Part shown: positions 19,020 through 27,616 of the stretch, in pieces
Layout: each line of letters starts with the position of its first letter
How positions within the stretch are numbered: position 1 is the stretch's first letter
Assembly: GCF_014190935.1 (NCBI RefSeq)
Contig: NZ_JACHVV010000003.1
Span: 1 to 64,000 of the forward strand
DNA length: 64,000 nucleotides
DNA from: Chryseomonas sp014190935
GTDB lineage: Bacteria; Pseudomonadota; Gammaproteobacteria; Pseudomonadales; Pseudomonadaceae
Direction of reading: 5' to 3'
Program-made: the position numbers and the translations under genes
The notes under the pieces: generated by a model
The model's database searches: none
Told to the model about the DNA's origin: nothing
The model's input: only the letters and a program-made list of their open reading frames with translations

Positions 19020-20801
19020 ATGTCCGCCATAGCTTCCCCTTCCGCTGACCGTTGGCTCGACCTGGGCGACATCCTGCGCGAGCTGGTCAGCCAGCAGCGG
19101 ATCGATCAGCAGACCGCCGAGCAGTGCCTGCTCTTGCGCCGTGGCTCGGCCAATCCGCAGCAGCATCCGCTGGAATTCCTCGCGGCGCAGAGCGTGGACG
19201 ACCTCAGTCGCCCGGGGCGCAAGCTGGATCTGGACAGCCTTACCCGCTGGCTCGCCGAGTATTCCGGCCAGCCCTTCTACCGCATCGATCCGCTCAAGGT
19301 GGACGTGGCCTCGGTCACCCCGCTGATGTCCTATGCCTTCGCCCAGCGCAACAAGATCCTCGCTGTGGCGGTGAGCCCGGACGAGGTGACGGTGGCCAGT
19401 GCCCAGCCCTTCGTGCACAGCTGGGAGAGCAACCTCACCCATGTGCTGCAGCGGCCGATCAAGCGCGTGGTGGCCAGCCCCGCGGACATCACCCGCTACA
19501 CCCAGGAATTCTTTCGCCTGGCGCGTTCGGTCACCGGCGCCTCGGCGGTGGAGCAGAAGACCAGCGGCGTCGGCAACTTCGAGCAGCTGGTCAATCTCGG
19601 CGCCGCCGATGGCGAGCCGGATGCCAACGACGCCCACATCGTCAACATCGTCGACTGGCTGTTCCAGTACGCCTTCCAGCAGCGCGCCAGCGATATCCAT
19701 GTCGAGCCGCGCCGCGAACAGGGCGCGGTGCGCTTTCGCATCGACGGGGTGCTGCACACCGTCTACCAGTTCCCGGCCCAGGTCACCCTGGCGGTGGTCA
19801 GCCGGATCAAGAACCTCGGCCGGATGAACGTCGCCGAGAAGCGCAAGCCCCAAGACGGCCGGATCAAGACGCGCATGGCCGGCGAGAAGGAGGTCGAACT
19901 GCGCCTGTCGACCATGCCCACCGCCTTCGGCGAAAAGCTGGTGATGCGGATCTTCGACCCGGACGTGCTGCTCAAGAGCTTCGACCAGCTCGGTTTCTCC
20001 GCCGACGACCTGCGCCGCTGGGCCGGCATGACCGGGCAGCCCAACGGCATCATCCTGGTCACCGGCCCCACCGGTTCGGGCAAGACCACCACGCTGTACA
20101 CCACCCTCAAGCAGCTGGCCACGCCCGAGGTGAACGTCTGCACCATCGAAGACCCCATCGAGATGGTGGAAGACGCCTTCAACCAGATGCAGGTGCAGCA
20201 CAACATCGAGGTGACCTTCGCCAGCGGCGTCAGGGCGCTGATGCGGCAGGACCCGGACATCATCATGATCGGCGAGATCCGCGACCTGGAGACCGCCGAG
20301 ATGGCCATCCAGGCGGCGCTGACCGGGCACCTGGTGCTTTCCACCCTGCACACCAACGACGCCCCCAGCTCGGTGAGCCGGCTGATCGAACTGGGCGTGC
20401 CCTACTACCTGATCCGCGCCACGGTGCTGGGCGTCATGGCCCAGCGCCTGGTGCGCACCCTCTGCCCGGCCTGCAAGACGCCCACCGAGCTGGACCCGGC
20501 CACCTGGCAGGAGCTGACCAAGCCCTGGAACGCCCCGCTGCCCACTGGCGCCATGCAGCCGGTGGGTTGTCCGGAGTGTCGCGACACCGGTTATCGCGGT
20601 CGTGCCGGGGTATACGAAATCCTCACCCTCTCCGATAGTCTGCGCGAACTGGTGACGGCGGATACCGACATCACCGCGCTGCGGCGGCAGGCGTTCAAGG
20701 AAGGCATGCGCAGCCTGCGGCTGTCCGGTGCGCAAAAGATCGCCGCCGGCTTCACCACCGTGGAAGAAGTCCTGCGCGTCACGCCCCAGAGCGAACGTTA
20801 G
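19020..20801 (+). CDS. GspE/PilB-family secretion ATPase
   Basis: The 593-residue protein has an N-terminal MshEN-like domain (about 60-165), the N2 domain (ASDIHVEPRREQG) and a hexameric ATPase domain with Walker A GPTGSGKT (349-356), Asp box, Walker B (DPDIIMIGEIRD) and His box (LVLSTLHTNDAPSSV). A tetracysteine zinc site follows (CPACK, CPECRD). Such ATPases power type II secretion or type IV pilus assembly, but no pilus or secretion genes are adjacent, so the partner machine is unknown. It matches the orphan secretion-pathway ATPase of this locus in PAO1 (PA5210). AAGGAG is 5 bases before the ATG. Confidence 0.92.
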   Translation: MSAIASPSADRWLDLGDILRELVSQQRIDQQTAEQCLLLRRGSANPQQHPLEFLAAQSVDDLSRPGRKLDLDSLTRWLAEYSGQPFYRIDPLKVDVASVTPLMSYAFAQRNKILAVAVSPDEVTVASAQPFVHSWESNLTHVLQRPIKRVVASPADITRYTQEFFRLARSVTGASAVEQKTSGVGNFEQLVNLGAADGEPDANDAHIVNIVDWLFQYAFQQRASDIHVEPRREQGAVRFRIDGVLHTVYQFPAQVTLAVVSRIKNLGRMNVAEKRKPQDGRIKTRMAGEKEVELRLSTMPTAFGEKLVMRIFDPDVLLKSFDQLGFSADDLRRWAGMTGQPNGIILVTGPTGSGKTTTLYTTLKQLATPEVNVCTIEDPIEMVEDAFNQMQVQHNIEVTFASGVRALMRQDPDIIMIGEIRDLETAEMAIQAALTGHLVLSTLHTNDAPSSVSRLIELGVPYYLIRATVLGVMAQRLVRTLCPACKTPTELDPATWQELTKPWNAPLPTGAMQPVGCPECRDTGYRGRAGVYEILTLSDSLRELVTADTDITALRRQAFKEGMRSLRLSGAQKIAAGFTTVEEVLRVTPQSER

Positions 20802-20840
20802 CGCCCCAGCAGCCCGCGAGCGGAACAAGGATAGCCAGCC

Positions 20841-23800
20841 GTGCAGACAACCGTCGTGAACCCTGCCGTGGGTGCCGAGGACGCCGAGCAGCGACGTCGC
20901 CGCCAGGAAATCCTGGTGGCCCATGGCCTGCTCGACGGCCAGCCGGAGCCGGCGCTCGACGACCTGGTGGAACTGGCCGCCACCCTCTGCGAAACCCCTA
21001 TCGCCGCGGTCAACCTGCTCGGCGAACAGCAACAGCTGTTCATCGCTGAACGCGGCCTGGGCGTGGCGGAAATCCCCCTGGCGCTGTCCTTCTGCCAGCA
21101 CCTGCACGCCGCCCGGGAAGCGCGGCAGATCGAAGACCTGAGCCAGGATGCGCGCTTCACCGACAATCCCCTGGTGACCGATCCGGCCGGGCTGAGATTC
21201 TATGCCGGGGCCCCGCTGCGGACGGCGGATGGCGTCTTTCTCGGTACCCTCTGCGTGCTCGACTGGCAACCGCGCGAACTGAGCGCCGCGCGCCTGAGCG
21301 GACTCGAGCGGCTGGCGCGCCAGGTGCTGCGCCTGTTCGAGGCCCGGCTGCAGGCGGCGGCGCCGGCGCAGCACAGCACCCTCGACGAAACCCACTACCG
21401 CGCCCTGATGGATGTCAATCCGCAGATCATCTGGTTCGCGCGGCCCGATGGCAGCTTCGAATACGCCAATCGCTACTGGTACGAATACAGCGGCCTGAGT
21501 CCGGCCAACGTGGTCGCCGATCCCGATCTCTGGACCGATGCCATCCATCCCCAGCAGCGTCCACAGCTGTTGCGGCGCTGGCGCGAGGTGCGCGAGCAGA
21601 GAGTCGCCGGCAGCCTGGAATTGCAGCTGCGCGATGCCGAGGGCCACTACCGCTGGTTCGAAACCCGCACCATGCCCTTCACCAACGCCAGCGGCGAGAT
21701 CGAGCACTGGGTCGGCGTGGCCCAGGACATCGACAGCCGCAAGCGGGCGGAAACGGCGCTGCGGGAAAGCGAGGCCTTCGCCCACCTGCTGCTCGAATCG
21801 ACCCACGAAGGCTTCTGCGCCCTGGATCGCGAAGGGCGCGCCACCCTCTGCAATCGCGCCTTCCGGCAGATGCTCGGGCTGCCCGAGGAGCGCGACATCC
21901 TCGGCGAGCGCCTGGACACCCGCCTCAGCTCCGCGCGCAGCGAGGAGGGTGCCCGGGCCCTGCAGCGCGCCGCCAGCGAAGGCGCCACCCTGCACCTGTC
22001 CGCCGACGCCCTGCTGCGCGAGGACGGCAGTCTGCTGCCGGTGGAGTGGCGCGCCCAGCCGCTCTGGCGCGACGGCGAGGTCCAGGGCGCCATCTGCACC
22101 TTCGTCGATCTCAGCGAACGCATCCGCAGCCATGACCGCCAGCGCTTCCTGCTCGAACTGGGCGACCTGCTGCATGGCGTGACTCACACCGGCGAAGTCG
22201 CCTCGGTACTGGGCGACAGCCTCGGCCATCTGCTGGCCGTGCAGCGCATCGGCTATGCCCGGGTCGGTCGCGACGGCAGCCTGACCATCGACAGCGACTG
22301 GCTCGAACAGGGGCGAACCCATCGTCTCAACCTGCCCAGCCTGGGTCACTGGCACACCTCGGCGGTGGAGGAATTGCGCCGCGGCATCATCGTCAGCGTG
22401 GAAGACAGCACCCAGGACAGCCGCCTGGGCGAGATGCGCGCCCAGCTGGTGGACCACGGCGTGCGCGCCGGCCTGGTGGTGCCCCTGCTCGCCGAGGAAC
22501 AGCTGGTCGGCCTGCTGTTCCTCTATGCCGACACACCCCGCCACTGGACCATCGGCGACGTGGCCCTGGTGCGCGAGGTGGCCGAGCGCATCCGCATCGT
22601 CATCGAGCGCACCGCCGCGGCCGACGCCCTGCGCCTGGCCGAGCAGCGCATCGCCCTGGCCATGGACGTCGCCGACCTCGGCGTCTGGGACTATGACATC
22701 GACCGCGACCTGATCAGCTGGGATACCCGCCTCGCCCATCTGGTCGGGGCGGGCGAACGCCGCTGCACGATGCGCGGCGCTGCCCTGCTGCACGCCCTGC
22801 ATCCGGCCGATGCGCCGCGGGTACGGGCCTATGTGACGGCCGCCATCCAGGGCGGCGGCAATGCCTATGACCTGCGGCTGACCTTTCGGGTGCGTGGTTC
22901 GCGCCAGGGCGAGCCGGTATGGCTGAGCATCCGCGGGCGTGAACGCCTGGAGCCCGGTGGCCGCCGCCGACTGGTGGGTATCGCGCGCGACATCACCCGC
23001 GAACGCCACGACGCCGATCGCATCAGCGAGACCAATCGCCAGCTGCGCCGGCAGATCGAGGAGCGCCGCGAAGCCGAGGCCCGCCAGCATGCCCTGATCG
23101 AGCTGGGCGATCGCCTGCGCGAAGGCGATCCGGAAAGCGCCGGGGTCGCCGCCGCCCTGGAACTGGTCGGCACGCGACTGGGCCTGCGCCGGGTCGGCTA
23201 TGCCCGCCTGGACGAGAGCAGCGGCGCCTTCGTCCCGCACCAGATGTGGACGCCCAACGGCAGCTTCGACCGGGCCCTGGCCTATCCGCTGCTCGCCCCC
23301 GACAGCCTGGGCAACCAGGACGGCGAAGCGCCCCTGGTCATCGACGACGTCAGCCAGGATCCGCGCGCCCAGGCCAATGCCCAGCGCCTGCTCGATCTGG
23401 AGATCGCGGCGCTGGTCGACATCCCGCTCTACGAGGATGGCCGCCTGCGTGCGCTCTTCGTCGCCCATGACCAGCGCGCCCGGCTGTGGACGGAAGGTGA
23501 GGTGCAATTCCTGCGCGACGTCACCGACCGACTCTGGTCGGCCATCTGCCGGCAGCGCTCCCAGGACGCCCAGCGCGAGAGCGAGGGCCGCTTCCGGCTC
23601 ATGGCCGACAGCGCTCCGGTGCTGATCTGGGCCTGCGATGCCGACGGCCAGCTGCAATTCGTCAACCAGCGCTTCGCCAGCGAATTCGATCTGCACGACG
23701 CCGATCTGCACGACCAGGGCTGGAGCGCCCTGCTCCCGGACAGCGAATGTCCGGCCTTCGAGGGCGCCTTCAAGCAGGCCGTCGCCACCCACAGCGCCTT

Positions 23801-25187
23801 GCGCGCCGAGGTGCGGGTGCGCAACGCCCAGGGCGAATGGCGCTGGCTACGCCTGGAGGGCACTCCACGCCTGGAGCTCGACGGCGAATTCCATGGCCTG
23901 GTGGGCTGTGGCGTGGACGTCACCGAGGCGCGCCAGACCACCGATCAGCTGGAACAGCGCATCGCCGAACGCACCCAGGAGCTGGGGCGCAGCCATGCGC
24001 GGCTGATCGCCGAGATCTACGAACGCGAGCGCACCGAGGAAGCCCTGCGCCAGTCGCAGAAGATGGAAGCCATCGGCCAGCTCACCGGCGGCATCGCCCA
24101 CGACTTCAACAACATGCTCACCGGCATCGTCGGCGCCCTCGACCTGATCCGCCTGCGCATCGCCAACGGCCGCACCCAGGACCTGGATCGCTACATCAAT
24201 GCCGCGGTCAATTCGGCCGACCGCGCCGCCGCCCTCACCCATCGGCTGCTGGCCTTTGCCCGCCGCCAGACCCTGGATCCGCAGCCGGTGGACGTGCATC
24301 AGCTGGTGGGCTCGCTGCAGGACCTGCTGGTGCGCACCGTGGGCGAAAACGTCGCCCTGCGCCTGGATCTGGCACCGGTCGCCTGGCTCGCCCACAGCGA
24401 TACCCACCAACTGGAAAACGCCCTGCTCAATCTGGTCATCAATGGCCGCGACGCCATGCCCGCCGGTGGCGAGCTGTGCATCGCCACCGCCAACCTCAGC
24501 CTGGACGCCGAGGCGGCCGCGCGCGAATCCCTGACCCCGGGCGACTATGTCCGCCTGAGCGTGGCCGACACCGGCACCGGCATGCCGCCGGAGGTCAAGG
24601 CCAAGGCCTTCGAGCCCTTCTTCACCACCAAGCCGGCCGGCCAGGGCACGGGGCTCGGCCTGTCGATGATCTACGGCTTCGTCAAGCAGTCCGGCGGCAC
24701 CGCGCGCATCGACACCGAACAGGGCCAGGGCACCACCATCAGTCTCTATCTGCCGCGCCATCCCGAGGTGGCGGCAGCCAGCACCGATCAGCCGACGCTC
24801 AAGGTCGCGCCCCGCGCCGAGGCCGGCCAGACCGTGCTGGTGGTGGAAGACGAATACGCCGTACGCATGATCGTGCTGGAGGTGCTCGCCGAGCTGGGCT
24901 ACACCGCCCTGGAGGCGAGCGATGCCGACGGCGCCCTGCCGATCATCGAGAGCGATCAGCGCCTGGACCTGCTCATCAGCGATGTCGGCCTGCCCGGCAT
25001 GAACGGTCGCCAGCTCGCCGAGATCGCCCGTGGCCGGCGCCCCGAGCTCAAGGTGCTGTTCATCACCGGCTATGCCAAGAACGCCAAGGTACGCGGCGAA
25101 TTCCTCGGCGAGAACATGGACATGCTGATCAAGCCCTTCGACATCGATGCCCTGGCCGAACGCATCCACAGCATGATCCAGCGCTAG
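20841..25187 (+). CDS. Hybrid histidine kinase with multiple GAF and PAS domains
   Basis: The 1448-residue soluble sensor begins at a GTG with AAGGA upstream. Approximate order: GAF (30-175), PAS (185-305), PAS (310-420), GAF (430-590), PAS (595-730), GAF (745-905), PAS (915-1040), coiled coil, HisKA with phospho-acceptor H1087 (GGIAHDFNN), HATPase (1190-1300, TGTGLGLSMIYGF) and a C-terminal receiver with D1381 (LLISDVGLPGM). No transmembrane segment is seen. It has no output domain, so signals must pass to a separate partner. It follows the secretion ATPase by 39 bp. Similar kinases sense light, redox or metabolites, but no chromophore cysteine motif is obvious. Confidence 0.9.
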   Translation: MQTTVVNPAVGAEDAEQRRRRQEILVAHGLLDGQPEPALDDLVELAATLCETPIAAVNLLGEQQQLFIAERGLGVAEIPLALSFCQHLHAAREARQIEDLSQDARFTDNPLVTDPAGLRFYAGAPLRTADGVFLGTLCVLDWQPRELSAARLSGLERLARQVLRLFEARLQAAAPAQHSTLDETHYRALMDVNPQIIWFARPDGSFEYANRYWYEYSGLSPANVVADPDLWTDAIHPQQRPQLLRRWREVREQRVAGSLELQLRDAEGHYRWFETRTMPFTNASGEIEHWVGVAQDIDSRKRAETALRESEAFAHLLLESTHEGFCALDREGRATLCNRAFRQMLGLPEERDILGERLDTRLSSARSEEGARALQRAASEGATLHLSADALLREDGSLLPVEWRAQPLWRDGEVQGAICTFVDLSERIRSHDRQRFLLELGDLLHGVTHTGEVASVLGDSLGHLLAVQRIGYARVGRDGSLTIDSDWLEQGRTHRLNLPSLGHWHTSAVEELRRGIIVSVEDSTQDSRLGEMRAQLVDHGVRAGLVVPLLAEEQLVGLLFLYADTPRHWTIGDVALVREVAERIRIVIERTAAADALRLAEQRIALAMDVADLGVWDYDIDRDLISWDTRLAHLVGAGERRCTMRGAALLHALHPADAPRVRAYVTAAIQGGGNAYDLRLTFRVRGSRQGEPVWLSIRGRERLEPGGRRRLVGIARDITRERHDADRISETNRQLRRQIEERREAEARQHALIELGDRLREGDPESAGVAAALELVGTRLGLRRVGYARLDESSGAFVPHQMWTPNGSFDRALAYPLLAPDSLGNQDGEAPLVIDDVSQDPRAQANAQRLLDLEIAALVDIPLYEDGRLRALFVAHDQRARLWTEGEVQFLRDVTDRLWSAICRQRSQDAQRESEGRFRLMADSAPVLIWACDADGQLQFVNQRFASEFDLHDADLHDQGWSALLPDSECPAFEGAFKQAVATHSALRAEVRVRNAQGEWRWLRLEGTPRLELDGEFHGLVGCGVDVTEARQTTDQLEQRIAERTQELGRSHARLIAEIYERERTEEALRQSQKMEAIGQLTGGIAHDFNNMLTGIVGALDLIRLRIANGRTQDLDRYINAAVNSADRAAALTHRLLAFARRQTLDPQPVDVHQLVGSLQDLLVRTVGENVALRLDLAPVAWLAHSDTHQLENALLNLVINGRDAMPAGGELCIATANLSLDAEAAARESLTPGDYVRLSVADTGTGMPPEVKAKAFEPFFTTKPAGQGTGLGLSMIYGFVKQSGGTARIDTEQGQGTTISLYLPRHPEVAAASTDQPTLKVAPRAEAGQTVLVVEDEYAVRMIVLEVLAELGYTALEASDADGALPIIESDQRLDLLISDVGLPGMNGRQLAEIARGRRPELKVLFITGYAKNAKVRGEFLGENMDMLIKPFDIDALAERIHSMIQR

Positions 25188-25274
25188 GCGCCGGCGCAGA
25201 TGCCGGCGCACGGCGCTGGAACTCGAAGGACGTCTGAGCTCTCTATAGGAAACCTCAAGAAGGAGATCTCATCC

Positions 25275-25589
25275 ATGCGCCTGAAGAAGCTTGCTCTGGT
25301 TTCCCTGATCGGCCTGCCATTGCTGGCCGCGACCACCGCTGCCAATGCGGATGCCCGGTTCTGGCGGCATGCCGCGACCCTGGGGGCGACCTCCGGCTCG
25401 TTCTATACCACCAGCCGTGACGACCACAAGATCGTCGCCGCCACCCAAGACGACGCCAGCTCCTACCTGGCCAGCAACGGTCAGATCCGCGGCCCGTACC
25501 TGGAAGCCGCCCTGCGCGACATGCGCGCCGCCGAGCCGGGCCTCCAGGCCAGCGACAGCGATCTCGCCATGCGTATCCTGACCCAGTAA
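25275..25589 (+). CDS. Secreted DUF2388 protein
   Basis: The 104-residue protein has a signal peptide (MRLKKLALVSLIGLPLLAAT, cleavage near ANA-DA) and a compact domain with SGSFYTTS, AAQDD-like TQDDASSYLAS and GQIRGPYLEAALRDMR, which fit the DUF2388 family of small Pseudomonas exported proteins. Function is unknown. AAGGAG lies about 10 bases before the ATG. A strong bidirectional terminator follows. Confidence 0.82.
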   Translation: MRLKKLALVSLIGLPLLAATTAANADARFWRHAATLGATSGSFYTTSRDDHKIVAATQDDASSYLASNGQIRGPYLEAALRDMRAAEPGLQASDSDLAMRILTQ

Positions 25590-25598
25590 GGGCCAGGC

Positions 25599-25641
25599 AA
25601 AAAAAGAACCCCGCCGGTCATACCGCGCGGGGTTCTTTTTT
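25599..25641. terminator. Bidirectional terminator between DUF2388 gene and gcvH
   Basis: AAAAAAAGAACCCCGC pairs with GCGGGGTTCTTTTTT across a short loop, giving a T-run on both strands between convergent genes. Confidence 0.92.
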
Positions 25642-25669
25642 ATCCGGGCTCAGGACGGCGAGCGGCGCC

Positions 25670-26053
25670 TCAGCTTTCGCTGGCGGCGCGATAGCCGTCG
25701 GCGTCGAGCAGCTTGTCCAGCTCGGCCGCATCCTGCGGCTTGAGCTTGAAGAACCAGGCGCCATAGGGCTCGCCATTGACCTGCTCGGGCGCGTCGGCCA
25801 GCGCCTCGTTGACGGCGATCACCTCGCCGCCCACCGGGGCATAGATGTCCGAGGCCGCCTTGACCGACTCCACCACCCCGGCCTGGTCACCGGCGGCGAG
25901 GGTCTTGCCGACTTCCGGCAGTTCGATGAAGACCACATCGCCCAGGGCTTCCTGGGCGTGGTCGGAAATGCCGACGGTCACGCTACCGTCGGCCTCCAGG
26001 CGGGCCCATTCGTGGCTGGCGGCATAACGCAGGTCGGCGGGAATCTGGCTCAT
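25670..26053 (-). CDS. gcvH: Glycine cleavage system H protein
   Basis: The 127-residue H protein carries the lipoyl arm that shuttles the aminomethyl group between the P and T proteins. The lipoylated lysine lies in VESVKAASD, and the N-terminus RYAASHEWARLE is typical. GAGGA is 7 bases before the ATG. No gcvP or gcvT is next to it, unlike the gcvPHT cluster of PAO1 (PA5213-PA5215), so the rest of the system must be elsewhere or this copy serves lipoate metabolism. Confidence 0.96.
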   Translation of the reverse strand: MSQIPADLRYAASHEWARLEADGSVTVGISDHAQEALGDVVFIELPEVGKTLAAGDQAGVVESVKAASDIYAPVGGEVIAVNEALADAPEQVNGEPYGAWFFKLKPQDAAELDKLLDADGYRAASES

Positions 26054-26130
26054 GAGAGGTCCTCGGGGCTGGCACGGTTAAAAGGCAAGGGTAGCCTGCC
26101 GACCCCGAGGACCGCCATCGTCGGCCGGGC

Positions 26131-27174
26131 TTATTTGGGTCCGATGCTCGCGCAGCTGCTGTTGTCGACGTACTTCTTCAGCGTCGCCCACTGGGGTCGA
26201 TCCACGCCGTTGACGGGTTCCACCGCCAGGTTGTAATTGCCCCAGCCAGGGCCGGCGGCCCAGTAGCTGGCCGGAATGCAGTGCTGCTTGAGATAGGCGA
26301 GCATGTTGTCCATGGCCACCAGCCAGCGCGGATCGTCGTCCGGCACGCCGAATTCGCCGATGTAGCCCTGCTTGCCGTTCTTCTTCAGCCAGTCGACGAA
26401 GGGCTTGACGCGATTCACCCCGACCATGGGATCGAAGCCGCTCATGTCCTTGCTGGCGTACTGGCCGCCGCCGTCATTGTCGAAGTAGACGTGGGCGGAA
26501 AAGATCAGCTTGTTGGCCGGGTCCTTGAGCGCTAGCAACGGATCGTTCCACTGCGGCCAGCGGGCGGCGCTGGACCAGCCATTGCCCTCGACGATGATGG
26601 GATGGACGCTGTCCACGGTACGGATGCCGTTGATGCCGTGCTGAGCGGCGGTCGGCCAGAAGGCCACGGCGTCGTGGGGCTCGTTCATGATGTCGTAGCC
26701 AAAGAGCGCCGGATGCTTGCCGAAGCGGAAAGCCAGGCGATAGGTCACGTCCCAGTAGTTGAAATAGGTGACCTTGCCGGCACCGATGACCTCGCCGCGA
26801 TAGCGCGCATAGTTGTGCAGGTCGAGGATCACCTTCACGCCGTACTTCTGGGCGTAGTTGAGCGTCTGGGTGATCAGGGCGCCATAGTCCGGATCCAGCA
26901 TCGAATTCAGGGTCGGCTGGATGCGCTCCCAGATGATCGGAAAGCGCACCAGCTTGATGCCCTTGGCGCTCCAGTCCTTGAAGTGCTGTTCGCTGGGGAA
27001 GATGTAGTTGCGGTTGTTGAGACCGGGCAGCACCTGGCTGGCGAAGCCGGCACCGGAAAAGTTGAGACCGACCAGTTCGACCGCCTGGGCCGAGCCGAAG
27101 AGCGCGCTGCTCAAGGCCAGGGTACCGGCCAGACGCAGGGAAAACTGGCGCAAGCGCCGGGTAAGGGATTGCAT
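26131..27174 (-). CDS. Secreted glycoside hydrolase family 5 (cellulase-like)
   Basis: The 347-residue protein begins MQSLTRRLRQ (AGGTG 5 bases upstream) with a signal peptide that should be cut after SAQA (residue 31). GH5 features are present: R77 in KLVRFPIIW, H120 in LDLHNYARY, acid/base E165 in IMNEPHD, H228 in SAHVYFD and nucleophile E274 in YIGEFGVP. The substrate, cellulose or another beta-glucan, cannot be fixed from sequence. It is divergent from a sorbosone-dehydrogenase-like lipoprotein gene. It could process a self-made exopolysaccharide or plant wall material. Confidence 0.9.
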   Translation of the reverse strand: MQSLTRRLRQFSLRLAGTLALSSALFGSAQAVELVGLNFSGAGFASQVLPGLNNRNYIFPSEQHFKDWSAKGIKLVRFPIIWERIQPTLNSMLDPDYGALITQTLNYAQKYGVKVILDLHNYARYRGEVIGAGKVTYFNYWDVTYRLAFRFGKHPALFGYDIMNEPHDAVAFWPTAAQHGINGIRTVDSVHPIIVEGNGWSSAARWPQWNDPLLALKDPANKLIFSAHVYFDNDGGGQYASKDMSGFDPMVGVNRVKPFVDWLKKNGKQGYIGEFGVPDDDPRWLVAMDNMLAYLKQHCIPASYWAAGPGWGNYNLAVEPVNGVDRPQWATLKKYVDNSSCASIGPK

Positions 27175-27616
27175 GACTGCACCTGTGAAAAGAAAGACTC
27201 CCCGCCCCCGCAAGCTAGTGGGTTCTGGCGTAGGCGAGCTCAGGCGACCGCGTCCTGTTGCGGCGCCACTGGGTGCGACTTCGTCGTCATTGTTGGGGCA
27301 GCTATCGGCGTCTCCGCTGCCAGCTTTAGTGAATTTTTTCCTGATAAAACAGCCAGTTACGTTTTGTTTCGCGTCAGATAGCCGACGTTTTCCCGCATGC
27401 CACGACGCTGACCCGCTAACGCCTTGAATCGACAGGACTTTCCGTATCCCGGAAAGAACGAGCGAAGCATCTAGGTACCCAGAGAGACCGGCAAGAGAAA
27501 AGGAGTCATTTTCAAAACCGGATCTCGACGGACCTTCAGCGCGGCTCAGGGACCAGGTCCGGAACGTTCACCGGCAGCCGGGTTCTATCCTGCGAGCCCT
27601 TCGCGAGAGCCCTGCC
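27175..27616. promoter_or_regulatory. Divergent promoter region with a CTTTCCG/CGGAAAG palindrome
   Basis: This 442-bp gap separates two divergent genes and has no credible ORF. A 7-bp inverted repeat with 5-base spacer lies at 27438-27456. A locally AT-rich stretch (27330-27380) contrasts with the flanks and may hold the promoters; I cannot assign exact -35/-10 boxes. Confidence 0.45.

Noticed and set aside
18903..23792. A 1629-codon open frame on the minus strand
   Set aside because: It runs antisense to the secretion ATPase and hybrid kinase, has no family motifs and is low-complexity, as expected from a GC-rich shadow frame.
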